NCBI GenBank assembly: GCA_030038035.1
Contig: JASHPP010000821.1
Location: 1 to 18,819 of the forward strand
DNA: 18,819 nucleotides
Direction of reading: 5' to 3'
From: Trebonia sp.
GTDB lineage: Bacteria; Actinomycetota; Actinomycetes; Streptosporangiales; Streptosporangiaceae
Shown: in pieces, positions 12,896 to 18,819 of the stretch
How the letters are laid out: every line of letters starts with the position of its first letter
Numbering within the stretch: position 1 is the first letter of the stretch
Program-made: the position numbers and the translations under genes
The notes under the pieces: generated by a model
What the model was told of the DNA's origin: nothing
Database searches by the model: none
The model's input: only the letters and a program-made list of their open reading frames with translations

Positions 12896-14040
12896 CGCTC
12901 GCCGAACGGCTCCCCGACTACCCCTGGGACGAACTCGCGCCGCTGCGGGAGAAGGCTCGCGCCTTCCCCGGCGGCCCGGTGGACCTATCGATAGGCGCGC
13001 CCGTCGACCCGGTGCCTGACGTGATCAAGCGCGCGCTGTCCGCGGCGGCCGACGCCCCCGGCTACCCGGCGACGGCGGGAACCCCCGAGCTGCGCGAGGC
13101 GGCCGCCGGGTGGCTGGCCCGCTGCCACGGCGTCGGCGTCAGCCCCGATTCTGTGCTCCCCGTGATCGGGACCAAGGAGTTCATCGCCTGGCTTCCCGTC
13201 ATGCTCGGGCTGGGTCCTGCCGACACCGTGCGCTACCCGGCGCTGGCGTACCCGACATACGACATCGGCGCGCGGCTGGCCGGCTGCGGGTCGCTGTCCC
13301 GCGACGACCCAGGCGCCCGCGACGCTGCCGATGCCCAGGACGGGTCCGCCGGGGGCGCCGGGGGCGCTAGAGGCGCTGGGCTGCTGTGGGTCAACTCGCC
13401 GTCCAACCCGACCGGGCGGGTGCTGCCGGCCGGCCGGCTGCGGGACGCCGTGGCGTGGGCGCGCTCGCGCGGGTGGGTGTTCGCCTCCGACGAGTGCTAC
13501 CTCGACCTCGGCTGGTCGCTTTCCCCGGTGTCGGTCCTGCACCCGACCGTGACCGAGGGCTCCTTCGACGGCGTGCTCGCGGTGTTCTCGCTGTCCAAGC
13601 GGTCCAACCTGGCCGGCTACCGTGCCGGGTTCGTGACCGGCGACCCGTCTTTGGTGTCCCGGCTGCTGCTCATCTGCAGGCAGGCGGGAATGATCGTGCC
13701 GGCGCCCGTCCAGGCGGCGATGACCGCCGCGCTGTGCGACGACGCGCACGCGCTGGCGCAGCGGGCCGTGTACGGGGCGCGGCGCGCGATACTGATCGGC
13801 GGGCTGACCGCCGCCGGGTTCCGCATCGACGATTCCGAGGCCGGGCTGTACCTGTGGGCCGCCCGCCCTGGCCTGGACTGCTGGGCGGCGTGCGAGCTGC
13901 TCGCCGCCGAGTGCGGCATCCTGGCCGGGCCTGGCGCCATGTTCGGCCCCGGCGGCGCCGGGCACGTCCGCCTCGCGTTCACCGCCACCGACGAGCGCGT
14001 CGCGGCCGCCGGGATGAGGCTGCGCGCGCTGGCGCGCTAA
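12892..14040 (+). CDS. dapC: Succinyldiaminopimelate transaminase (DapC), class I/II PLP aminotransferase
   Basis: DapC makes N-succinyl-LL-2,6-diaminopimelate from N-succinyl-2-amino-6-oxopimelate with glutamate, downstream of DapD. The 382-aa fold-type I aminotransferase shows YPATAGTPELREAAAGWLAR near the N-terminus, VNSPSNPTG (Asn172), ASDECY (Asp200, Tyr203) and SLSKRSNLAGYRAGF with PLP-lysine Lys236. The DapC call rests on the IGAPVDPVP opening and the fdxA partnership; another aminotransferase specificity cannot be excluded. A Gly/Ala-rich insertion (about 151-163, GSAGGAGGARGAG) breaks the domain between strands. GTG 12892 overlaps the fdxA stop; the in-frame upstream extension is a shadow. 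The next gene starts 9 bp after its stop. Confidence 0.85.
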   Translation: MTLAERLPDYPWDELAPLREKARAFPGGPVDLSIGAPVDPVPDVIKRALSAAADAPGYPATAGTPELREAAAGWLARCHGVGVSPDSVLPVIGTKEFIAWLPVMLGLGPADTVRYPALAYPTYDIGARLAGCGSLSRDDPGARDAADAQDGSAGGAGGARGAGLLWVNSPSNPTGRVLPAGRLRDAVAWARSRGWVFASDECYLDLGWSLSPVSVLHPTVTEGSFDGVLAVFSLSKRSNLAGYRAGFVTGDPSLVSRLLLICRQAGMIVPAPVQAAMTAALCDDAHALAQRAVYGARRAILIGGLTAAGFRIDDSEAGLYLWAARPGLDCWAACELLAAECGILAGPGAMFGPGGAGHVRLAFTATDERVAAAGMRLRALAR

Positions 14041-14049
14041 CGTGGCAGG

Positions 14050-14823
14050 GTGCTGAGGCTTTCCGGCAGTGACATGCAACCCGGGTACCGGGGGGAGCTG
14101 CGAGTGCTCGTCGCGGCCCGCCGCACGGGGCTCGGGCAGGTGCGCGCGTATCTCGCCGCGGACATTATCCGCAGGTTGTCCGAACGATCCGGGCTTACTG
14201 CCACGGTCGTCGACCTGCTCCCCGACAGCGCGGGCGAGCTGCGCGCCGTCTGCGGGGAGCTGAACATCCACCCGCCGCGGCACACGCTGACGCCGCCTGT
14301 CACGGCGGAGCAGCTGGCCGGGCAGTTCGCCGACAGGATCCGCGAGCCGGTGTTCGACGTGGGGGTCAGGGCCGGGCCGGCCGAGCCGGCCGTCGCGGGG
14401 CTCGCCAGGCAGTGGATCGAGGTGGCGGGCTGGGCAGCCGGCGCCGGCGACGCGGCAGCAAGCGGGCTGCGGGAGCGGCTGGGGCTCGGGGAGGAGCCAC
14501 TGTCCGTTCGGCTGAACCTCATGCGGCATGGGTACGGGCAGGCGATCGGGCGCGGCGGGGACCCCGGCGGGGCGGCGAAGACCATCGCGCGCTGGCGGGA
14601 GCTTGTCGCCGGGTGGGCGCGGTCACCGAGCGGGCCGATGTCGCGGCGGTACGGCGAGGCGATCGGCGCCGCGATCGCGGACGACCTGGACACGGCGGCC
14701 GCGCTTGGCGAGCTTGCGGCGCTCGCCGACGACCCGGACGTCGCCGACGGGGTGAAGTTCGAGACGTTCGCGGCGGCGGACCTGCTGTTCGGGCTGGACC
14801 TGGCGCGCGACATCGGCCGCTGA
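14050..14823 (+). CDS. Truncated, catalytically degenerate cysteinyl-tRNA synthetase-like protein
   Basis: A 257-aa protein resembling the two ends of CysRS/MshC joined together. Residues 1-60 follow the CysRS start (MLRL..., GELRVLVAARR, then GLGQVRAYLAADIIRRLSER), but the zinc Cys of the usual MYVCGPT is missing and HIGH has become GQVR. Residues 68-105 recall the segment after the first Rossmann half. No second Rossmann half, zinc site or KMSKS is visible. Residues 150-257 match the helical bundle: LSVRLNLMRHGYGQAI, IARWRELVAGWA, AIADDLDTAAALGELAAL and AADLLFGLDLARDIG. GTG 14050 lies 9 bp after dapC, so it is probably translated with fdxA-dapC. It cannot charge tRNA as it stands; role unknown. 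CysRS ancestry is my recognition by eye and is fairly strong at the C-terminal half. Confidence 0.7.
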   Translation: MLRLSGSDMQPGYRGELRVLVAARRTGLGQVRAYLAADIIRRLSERSGLTATVVDLLPDSAGELRAVCGELNIHPPRHTLTPPVTAEQLAGQFADRIREPVFDVGVRAGPAEPAVAGLARQWIEVAGWAAGAGDAAASGLRERLGLGEEPLSVRLNLMRHGYGQAIGRGGDPGGAAKTIARWRELVAGWARSPSGPMSRRYGEAIGAAIADDLDTAAALGELAALADDPDVADGVKFETFAAADLLFGLDLARDIGR

Positions 14824-14853
14824 GGCGGCGCCGCGGGCGCGTGTCCCGGCCGG

Positions 14854-14894
14854 CGCAACGAATGGCCGTCAATCGGCGGGAAAACGCAACGAAT
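14854..14894 (+). repeat. 10-bp direct repeats 31 bp apart upstream of the arginine-catabolic pair
   Basis: CGCAACGAAT occurs at 14854-14863 and again at 14885-14894, a 31-bp period close to three helical turns. It lies in the 133-bp gap before the guanidino hydrolase gene, about 60-100 bp upstream of its start. The placement suits an upstream activator or repressor site. No regulator gene is visible nearby. Confidence 0.5.
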
Positions 14895-14944
14895 CGACGC
14901 CGGGACGCATGACCGCGCGCTGTCATCGCGGCTGGTCCGCTCCA

Positions 14945-14950
14945 TACGCT
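14945..14950 (+). promoter_or_regulatory. -10-like element for the guanidino hydrolase-rocD operon
   Basis: TACGCT fits TANNNT and ends 6 bp before ATG 14957, which has no Shine-Dalgarno. This suggests a leaderless transcript. A weak -35-like CTGTCA lies at 14920-14925. Confidence 0.5.
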
Positions 14951-14956
14951 GGCGGC

Positions 14957-15790
14957 ATGGTGAACGACGAGACGCGCCGGGTCGCGACGGCCCGGACCTA
15001 CCTGATGTGCCCGCCGGCGCACTTCGCCGTGACGTATGCGATCAACCCGTGGATGCGGCCCGATGAGCCCGCCGACGCGGGGCTCGCGCTGAGCCAGTGG
15101 GAGCGGCTGCGGCAGGTCTACCTCGACCTCGGGCATGACGTCCGGGTCATCGAGCCGGTGCCCGGGCTGCCGGACATGGTCTTCGCGGCCAACGGGGCGA
15201 CGGTCGTGGACGGGACCGTGCTCGGCGTCCGGTTCCGGCACCCGCAGCGGGCCGCCGAGGCCGGGGCGTACCTCGACTGGTTCCTGGCGGGCGGCTGGCG
15301 GGTGGCGGGCCCGCCCGCGCATTACAACGAGGGCGAGGGGGACATCCTAGTCGCCGGGCGCACGCTGCTCGCCGGGCACGGGTTCCGCAGCGAGGAGGGC
15401 GCCGCGGCCGAGCTCGCCGCGGTGTTCGGCCTGCCGGTGGTGAGCCTGCGGCTGGTCGACCCGCGGTTCTACCACCTGGACACCGCGCTGTGCGTGCTTG
15501 ACGCGAGCACCGCGATGTACTACCCCGCCGCGTTCGACGACGCCGGGCGGGCGATGCTCGGCTCGGTGTTCGCCGAGCTGATCGAGGCCAAGGACGAGGA
15601 CGCCGAGGTGCTCGGGCTGAACGCGGTCAGCGACGGGTACCACGTGGTGCTCGCCGCGCAGGCGACCGGCCTGGCCAGGCAGCTGTCCGCGCGCGGGTTC
15701 GCGCCGGTCCCCGTCGACATGTCGGAACTGCGCAAGGCGGGCGGCGGCGCCAAATGCTGCACGCTCGAGCTGAGAGGAGCCCGGGGATGA
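14957..15790 (+). CDS. Guanidino-group hydrolase (DDAH/arginine deiminase fold), possibly arginine dihydrolase
   Basis: A 277-aa member of the amidinotransferase/DDAH superfamily. Catalytic positions are clear: LPDMVFAANG (Asp73, Asn79), NEGEGD (around 124-129), FYHLDTAL with His173 and GGGAKC with nucleophile Cys267. Actinobacterial homologues are usually annotated dimethylargininase (ddaH). However, the motifs MCPPAHFAVTYAINPWM, the Asn in FAAN, and RLVDPRFYHLDTALC look more like the N-terminal domain of cyanobacterial ArgZ/AgrE, which turns arginine into ornithine, CO2 and ammonia. In that enzyme, as I recall, Asn71 at the same site permits the second hydrolysis. The AgrE C-terminal cyclodeaminase domain is absent. 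Its stop overlaps the rocD start (ATGA), and RocD would consume the ornithine. ATG 14957 is supported by the -10-like element 6 bp upstream. Confidence 0.85.
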   Translation: MVNDETRRVATARTYLMCPPAHFAVTYAINPWMRPDEPADAGLALSQWERLRQVYLDLGHDVRVIEPVPGLPDMVFAANGATVVDGTVLGVRFRHPQRAAEAGAYLDWFLAGGWRVAGPPAHYNEGEGDILVAGRTLLAGHGFRSEEGAAAELAAVFGLPVVSLRLVDPRFYHLDTALCVLDASTAMYYPAAFDDAGRAMLGSVFAELIEAKDEDAEVLGLNAVSDGYHVVLAAQATGLARQLSARGFAPVPVDMSELRKAGGGAKCCTLELRGARG

Positions 15791-17010
15791 CGCAGACGCT
15801 GCCGGACCTTGACCTTGACCTGGCCGGGCTGACGCGCGAGTACAGCGCGCACAACTACCACCCGCTGCCCGTCGTCGCCGCCAGCGCGGCCGGGGTCTGG
15901 GTGACCGACACCGGCGGCCGGCGCTACCTGGACATGCTCGCCGGGTATTCGGCGCTGAACTTCGGGCACAGGCACCCGCGGCTGGTCGCCGCGGCCGCGC
16001 GGCAGCTCGACCGGGTCACGCTGGTGAGCAGGGCGTTCGACCACGACCAGTTCGGGCCGTTCTGCGCGGAGCTGGCGCAGCTGTGCGGGATGGACATGGT
16101 GCTGCCGATGAACACCGGCGCCGAGGCGGTCGAGACGGCGATCAAGGTCTCCCGCAAGTGGGGGTATGAGGTTCGCGGGGTGCCCGCCGGCCAGGCGGTG
16201 ATCGTGGTGTTCGACGGGAACTTCCACGGGCGGACCACCACGATCGTGTCGTTCTCCTCCGACCCGGACGCGAAGTCCGGGTTCGGGCCGTACACGCCCG
16301 GGTTCGTGTCGGTCCCGTACGGGGACCTGGCCGCCCTGGAGTCCGTCTTCGCCACCTGCGGGCCGCGGATCGTCGCGGTGCTGGTCGAGCCGATCCAGGG
16401 CGAGGCCGGCGTGGTCGTGCCGCCGCCCGGGTTCCTTGCCGGGGTGCGGGCGCTGTGCACGGCGGCGGGCGCGCTGATGATCGCGGACGAGATCCAGTCC
16501 GGGCTCGGCCGGGTGGGTGCCACGTTCGCCTGCTCGCTTGAGGGGATCGTGCCTGACGCCTACCTGCTTGGCAAGGCGCTGGGCGGCGGCATCGTGCCGG
16601 TGTCGGCGATGGTGTCCTCGCGGTCTGTGCTCGGCGTGCTGCGGCCCGGCCAGCACGGCTCGACGTTCGGCGGGAACCCGCTGGCGTGCGCGGTGGCGCG
16701 GGAGGTCGTCGCGCTGCTGCGGACGGGGGAGTACCAGGCCCGTTCGGCCGCCCTCGGCGAGCGGTTCCACGCCCGGCTGGCGTCCTTGCCGTCGTCGGCC
16801 GTCTCGTCGGTGAGCGGGCGCGGGCTGTGGGCCGGGGTGTCGTTCGCCTCCCTCGACGGGCGGGCGGTGTGCGAGCGGCTGGCCAGCCTCGGCGTGCTCG
16901 CCAAGGAGACGCACGGCCGCACGATCCGGCTGGCGCCGCCGCTGGTGATCACGGAAGACGAGCTCGACTGGGGGCTTGAGCGCCTCAGCGAGGCGGTGCT
17001 GGCCTGCTAG
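15787..17010 (+). CDS. rocD: Ornithine--oxo-acid transaminase
   Basis: RocD converts ornithine plus 2-oxoglutarate into glutamate-5-semialdehyde and glutamate. The 407-aa class III aminotransferase has YLDMLAGYSALNFGHRHP near residues 47-64, NTGAEAVETAIK (109-120), GNFHGRTTTIVSFSSDP (144-160), EPIQGEAGVVVP (201-212), DEIQSGLGR (234-242) and PLP-lysine Lys263 in LGKALGGG. The STFGGNPLACAVA motif near the dimer interface is intact. These match ornithine aminotransferase better than acetylornithine or GABA enzymes. GAGGAG lies 7 nt before ATG 15787, which overlaps the stop of the upstream hydrolase gene (ATGA). Unlike M. tuberculosis, where I recall the gene split in two, it is full length here. 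Confidence 0.92.
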   Translation: MTQTLPDLDLDLAGLTREYSAHNYHPLPVVAASAAGVWVTDTGGRRYLDMLAGYSALNFGHRHPRLVAAAARQLDRVTLVSRAFDHDQFGPFCAELAQLCGMDMVLPMNTGAEAVETAIKVSRKWGYEVRGVPAGQAVIVVFDGNFHGRTTTIVSFSSDPDAKSGFGPYTPGFVSVPYGDLAALESVFATCGPRIVAVLVEPIQGEAGVVVPPPGFLAGVRALCTAAGALMIADEIQSGLGRVGATFACSLEGIVPDAYLLGKALGGGIVPVSAMVSSRSVLGVLRPGQHGSTFGGNPLACAVAREVVALLRTGEYQARSAALGERFHARLASLPSSAVSSVSGRGLWAGVSFASLDGRAVCERLASLGVLAKETHGRTIRLAPPLVITEDELDWGLERLSEAVLAC

Positions 17011-17035
17011 CCGCGGGCCGGGGCCGGGGCGAGAC

Positions 17036-17434
17036 TCAGCGGCGGCGGGGCTGGGCGCGGGCCCACAGGACGAACCCGGCCGCGGCGCCGACCGCCGCCG
17101 CCAGCGCGCCGCCGTACAGGTACCACTCCCCCGGTGTCGTGGCGGTAATCAGGACGCTCCCGTTGGAGACCGGCATCGACAGCACGAACGAGGCCACGAT
17201 CCAGCCGACGGCGGGGGCGAGCCCGCCACCGAAGGAGCGCATCCCCCAGGCGCCGAGCACGCACGTGATGAAGATCGCGGCGTCGAGGAGGATCGCCACC
17301 AGCGGCGCGGGGCCGCGGCCGTACTGGAAGCTGCCGATCACGCCCTGCACGGCGCCGAGCAGGAACAGCACCAGATACCCGGCGGCCGTGAGCGCGCGGT
17401 GCCCTTGTCGCGGCAGGCCCTGCGAAGTCCCCAT
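17036..17434 (-). CDS. Four-TM membrane protein (DUF6113-like) linked to mshB
   Basis: A 132-aa integral membrane protein with four predicted helices at about 13-34, 43-64, 71-88 and 105-126, short loops, and a basic C-terminal end (ARAQPRRR) that should be cytoplasmic. I recall DUF6113 proteins beside mshB in other actinomycetes, and length and topology agree. No catalytic motif is seen and the function is unknown. It lies 30 bp downstream of mshB on the same strand, so it is probably co-transcribed. TAGCCT on the minus strand (17448-17443) ends 8 bp before its ATG, and no Shine-Dalgarno is present, so an internal leaderless promoter is possible. It is convergent with rocD, 25 bp away, with no obvious hairpin between them. 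Confidence 0.78.
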   Translation of the reverse strand: MGTSQGLPRQGHRALTAAGYLVLFLLGAVQGVIGSFQYGRGPAPLVAILLDAAIFITCVLGAWGMRSFGGGLAPAVGWIVASFVLSMPVSNGSVLITATTPGEWYLYGGALAAAVGAAAGFVLWARAQPRRR

Positions 17435-17442
17435 GAACCAGC

Positions 17443-17448
17443 AGGCTA
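17443..17448 (-). promoter_or_regulatory. -10-like element before the four-TM protein gene
   Basis: TAGCCT (minus strand) fits TANNNT and ends 8 bp before ATG 17434, the same spacing as at dapD. It would be an internal promoter in the mshB operon. No -35 is seen. Confidence 0.35.
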
Positions 17449-17464
17449 CCCAGTCCGCGGCACG

Positions 17465-18289
17465 TCAGCGCGCGAAGAGGTCGCGCTCGTAGGGCTCGCC
17501 TGCGCGGCGGGGCCTTCGCTGGCCGCGCGGCCCTTCGAGCAGCGTGTAGTACTCGGTCCCGTCCGCGCGCAGCCCGAGGCCGTTGGACAGCGCGAAGAAC
17601 TCGCCGTCCACGGCGAGCTGCGTCTCGTGCGCCCGCATCGCGGCCAGCTTGGCGCCCAGGTAGGCGGTCGCGTCGATCGCCGTCGTGACCTGGTCGTCGG
17701 GGACGCCCGCCACCATCTCCGTGACGGGCTTGAACCGCGAGTCCGCGGGCAGCCTGACCGTCTCGGCGAGCACGGAACGCGGCACCGCGGTCGCGTAGAA
17801 CTTCGCCGTCTCGCCGGCCATCTCGTGGGCGCGCCAGGCGACCCGGTGCGCCTGGATGTGGTCCGGATGGCCGTAGAAGCCGTTCGCGTCGTAGGTCACG
17901 ATCACGTCGGCCGCGACCTGCGCCGCGATCGCCGCGAGCTCGCCGGCGGCCTCGTCCACGTCCGCCTGCCAGAAGCAGCGCGGGTCGTCGTTGTCCGGCA
18001 GCCCCATCATCCCGGAGTCCCGCCACCGTCCCGGGCCGCCGAGGAACCGGTGGTCGGGCACGCCGAGCGCCGCGCACGCCCTGGCGAGCTCGCCGATCCG
18101 GTGCTGGCCGAGCTCGTCGGGCTTCAGGTGCGCGAGCGCGGGCGGGATGATCTCCCCGAGCTCGCCGAGCGTGCAGGTCACGAGCGTGACCCGGGCACCT
18201 TCTGCCGCGTACTTGGCCATGGTGGCGCCGGTGCCGATCGACTCATCGTCCGGATGGGCGTGCACGAGCAGCAGGCTGCGTTCCGCCAT
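17465..18289 (-). CDS. mshB: N-acetyl-1-D-myo-inositol-2-amino-2-deoxy-alpha-D-glucopyranoside deacetylase
   Basis: MshB is the zinc deacetylase of mycothiol biosynthesis, yielding GlcN-Ins for ligation to cysteine by MshC. The 274-aa protein belongs to the PIG-L/LmbE family. Zinc and catalytic residues are visible: VHAHPDDE (His12, Asp14, Asp15) and [16 protein letters not shown] with His144. [20 protein letters not shown] and [20 protein letters not shown] are typical MshB loops. Close relatives (Mca) use mycothiol conjugates, but length and motifs fit MshB. GAGGGGG lies just before ATG 18289; the in-frame ATGs upstream (to 18331) have no site and lie inside the inverted repeat region. It is divergent from the S9 peptidase gene and followed by the four-TM protein gene. 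Confidence 0.93.
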   Translation of the reverse strand: MAERSLLLVHAHPDDESIGTGATMAKYAAEGARVTLVTCTLGELGEIIPPALAHLKPDELGQHRIGELARACAALGVPDHRFLGGPGRWRDSGMMGLPDNDDPRCFWQADVDEAAGELAAIAAQVAADVIVTYDANGFYGHPDHIQAHRVAWRAHEMAGETAKFYATAVPRSVLAETVRLPADSRFKPVTEMVAGVPDDQVTTAIDATAYLGAKLAAMRAHETQLAVDGEFFALSNGLGLRADGTEYYTLLEGPRGQRRPRRAGEPYERDLFAR

Positions 18290-18323
18290 CGTCCCCCTCA
18301 GCTTGCAGGCCAAGACAGTGGCC

Positions 18324-18374
18324 ATGATCATGGGTCGCTGGTGCCGTATACGACCACTTTTGACCCATGATCAT
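18324..18374. repeat. 51-bp nested dyad between mshB and the S9 peptidase gene
   Basis: ATGATCATGGGTC (18324-18336) and GACCCATGATCAT (18362-18374) are perfect 13-bp inverted arms with a 25-bp spacer. Each arm contains the palindrome ATGATCAT, and the spacer contains CGTATACG (18345-18352), almost exactly at the centre of the whole structure. It begins 35 bp upstream of the mshB start and lies in locally A+T-richer DNA. It could be a multi-site operator for a dimeric regulator controlling both divergent genes, or a cruciform or RNA hairpin in the mshB leader. Confidence 0.8.
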
Positions 18375-18448
18375 AATTACCGACGCCCGCGTTACAAGTT
18401 CTGTATATCAATTTGTGTACGGGCGGTCGCGCGTCCGCGTTGCTAGTT

Positions 18449-18469
18449 GCCCCCGGCCCCCGGCCCCCG
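18449..18469 (+). repeat. Three tandem copies of GCCCCCG
   Basis: Three exact 7-bp units lie in the intergenic region about 40 bp before the S9 peptidase start. Short G+C-rich tandem repeats like this are prone to slippage and could alter promoter spacing. No other role is visible. Confidence 0.7.
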
Positions 18470-18493
18470 GCCGCCGCTACCGCGGGAAGCTGG

Positions 18494-18499
18494 CAAGAT
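18494..18499 (+). promoter_or_regulatory. -10-like element for the S9 peptidase gene
   Basis: CAAGAT keeps the key A2 and T6 of the -10 consensus and ends 7 bp before ATG 18507. No usable Shine-Dalgarno is present. Weak alone; it gains support from the same arrangement at other genes in the window. Confidence 0.3.
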
Positions 18500-18506
18500 C
18501 GCAGGT

Positions 18507-18819
18507 ATGACGGACAGCTTCCCCCGGCAGCAGGCCCGGACCCGGCGGTTCACGCTCGGGGCGCCGCGGGCCTTCCAGGTGTCGCCGGACGGCGCGCGCG
18601 TGGCGTTCCTGCGCTCCAAGGGCGGCGACGACCCGGTGACCTGCCTGTGGGAAGCCGACGCCGCGACCGGCGCCGAGCGCCTGGTCGCCGACCCCGCCGC
18701 GCTCGGCGCCGAGGAGGAGAACCTGCCGCCAGAAGAGCGCGCCCGCCGGGAGCGGGTGCGGGAGACGGCCGCCGGCATCGTGTCGTACGCGACAGACGCC
18801 GCGCAGCACCTGGCGGTGT
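18507..18819 (+). CDS. S9 family (prolyl oligopeptidase/DPP-IV-like) peptidase, N-terminal part
   Basis: The first 104 codons of a gene that runs off the right edge. The product starts MTDSFPRQQARTRRFTLGAP, followed by FQVSPDGARVAFLRSKGGDD, a first blade of a beta-propeller (SPDG is the usual turn). Then comes LWEADAATGAERLVADPAAL, an acidic segment with LPPEERARRERVRET, and GIVSYATDAAQHLAV. This opening matches the actinobacterial S9 peptidases that I recall beside mshB. The catalytic alpha/beta-hydrolase domain with Ser-Asp-His would lie beyond the window and cannot be checked. No signal peptide is visible. Divergent from mshB. Confidence 0.82.
   Translation, partial: MTDSFPRQQARTRRFTLGAPRAFQVSPDGARVAFLRSKGGDDPVTCLWEADAATGAERLVADPAALGAEEENLPPEERARRERVRETAAGIVSYATDAAQHLAV

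Noticed and set aside
18290..18506. tRNA, small RNA or riboswitch in the mshB-S9 peptidase gap
   Set aside because: No cloverleaf, T-loop motif or known riboswitch core is visible; only the 51-bp dyad and a 7-bp tandem repeat stand out.
1..18819. CRISPR array, insertion sequence, prophage or integrated element
   Set aside because: No regularly spaced repeats, transposase or integrase motifs or target-site duplications were seen; nearly all sequence is accounted for by conserved genes.

Overview
The window is chromosomal DNA from a very G+C-rich actinobacterium (Actinomycetota). Support comes from mshB (mycothiol biosynthesis), the rimP-nusA-ylxR-infB order, a seven-iron ferredoxin fused by a GTGA overlap to a DapC-type aminotransferase, and an Rv1209-like membrane protein next to tag. 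The genus cannot be fixed from sequence alone. All genes look like housekeeping or conserved accessory genes. I see no insertion sequence, prophage, CRISPR array, rRNA or tRNA.

Layout. (1) 1-2716, minus: rimP, nusA, ylxR and the 5' end of infB, the classic transcription/translation operon. Hairpins lie after nusA and just before infB. (2) 2875-3821, plus: two overlapping ferritin-like genes, the first a Tat-type lipoprotein, divergent from rimP. (3) 3846-6348, minus: a small Trp-rich hypothetical protein and a HelD-like RNA-polymerase-associated helicase. (4) 6493-7704, plus: a PHP-domain metallohydrolase, convergent with a conserved hypothetical protein (7745-8476). (5) 8824-11525, minus: dapD, a LOG-family protein, a membrane-anchored small protein and tag, tightly packed. 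(6) 11557-14823, plus: a membrane-anchored transglycosylase-like protein, then fdxA, dapC and a degenerate cysteinyl-tRNA-synthetase-like protein. (7) 14957-17010, plus: a guanidino-group hydrolase and rocD with an ATGA overlap. (8) 17036-18289, minus: mshB and a four-TM membrane protein, divergent from an S9 peptidase gene that runs off the right end.

Functional links. DapD and DapC catalyse the succinylase-branch steps around N-succinyl-2-amino-6-oxopimelate in lysine/diaminopimelate synthesis and lie on opposite strands a short distance apart. The guanidino hydrolase and RocD would form an arginine to ornithine to glutamate-semialdehyde route, particularly if the hydrolase is an ArgZ-like arginine dihydrolase, as its motifs suggest. 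MshB makes the GlcN-inositol precursor of mycothiol.

The most interesting points are: the ArgZ-like hydrolase paired with RocD; the truncated CysRS-like protein that lost its catalytic motifs but sits in the fdxA-dapC operon; a 51-bp dyad with perfect 13-bp arms between mshB and the S9 peptidase gene; a perfect 9-bp inverted repeat at the fdxA promoter; and a recurring arrangement in which a -10-like hexamer ends 6-8 bp before start codons that lack a Shine-Dalgarno sequence, suggesting leaderless mRNAs.
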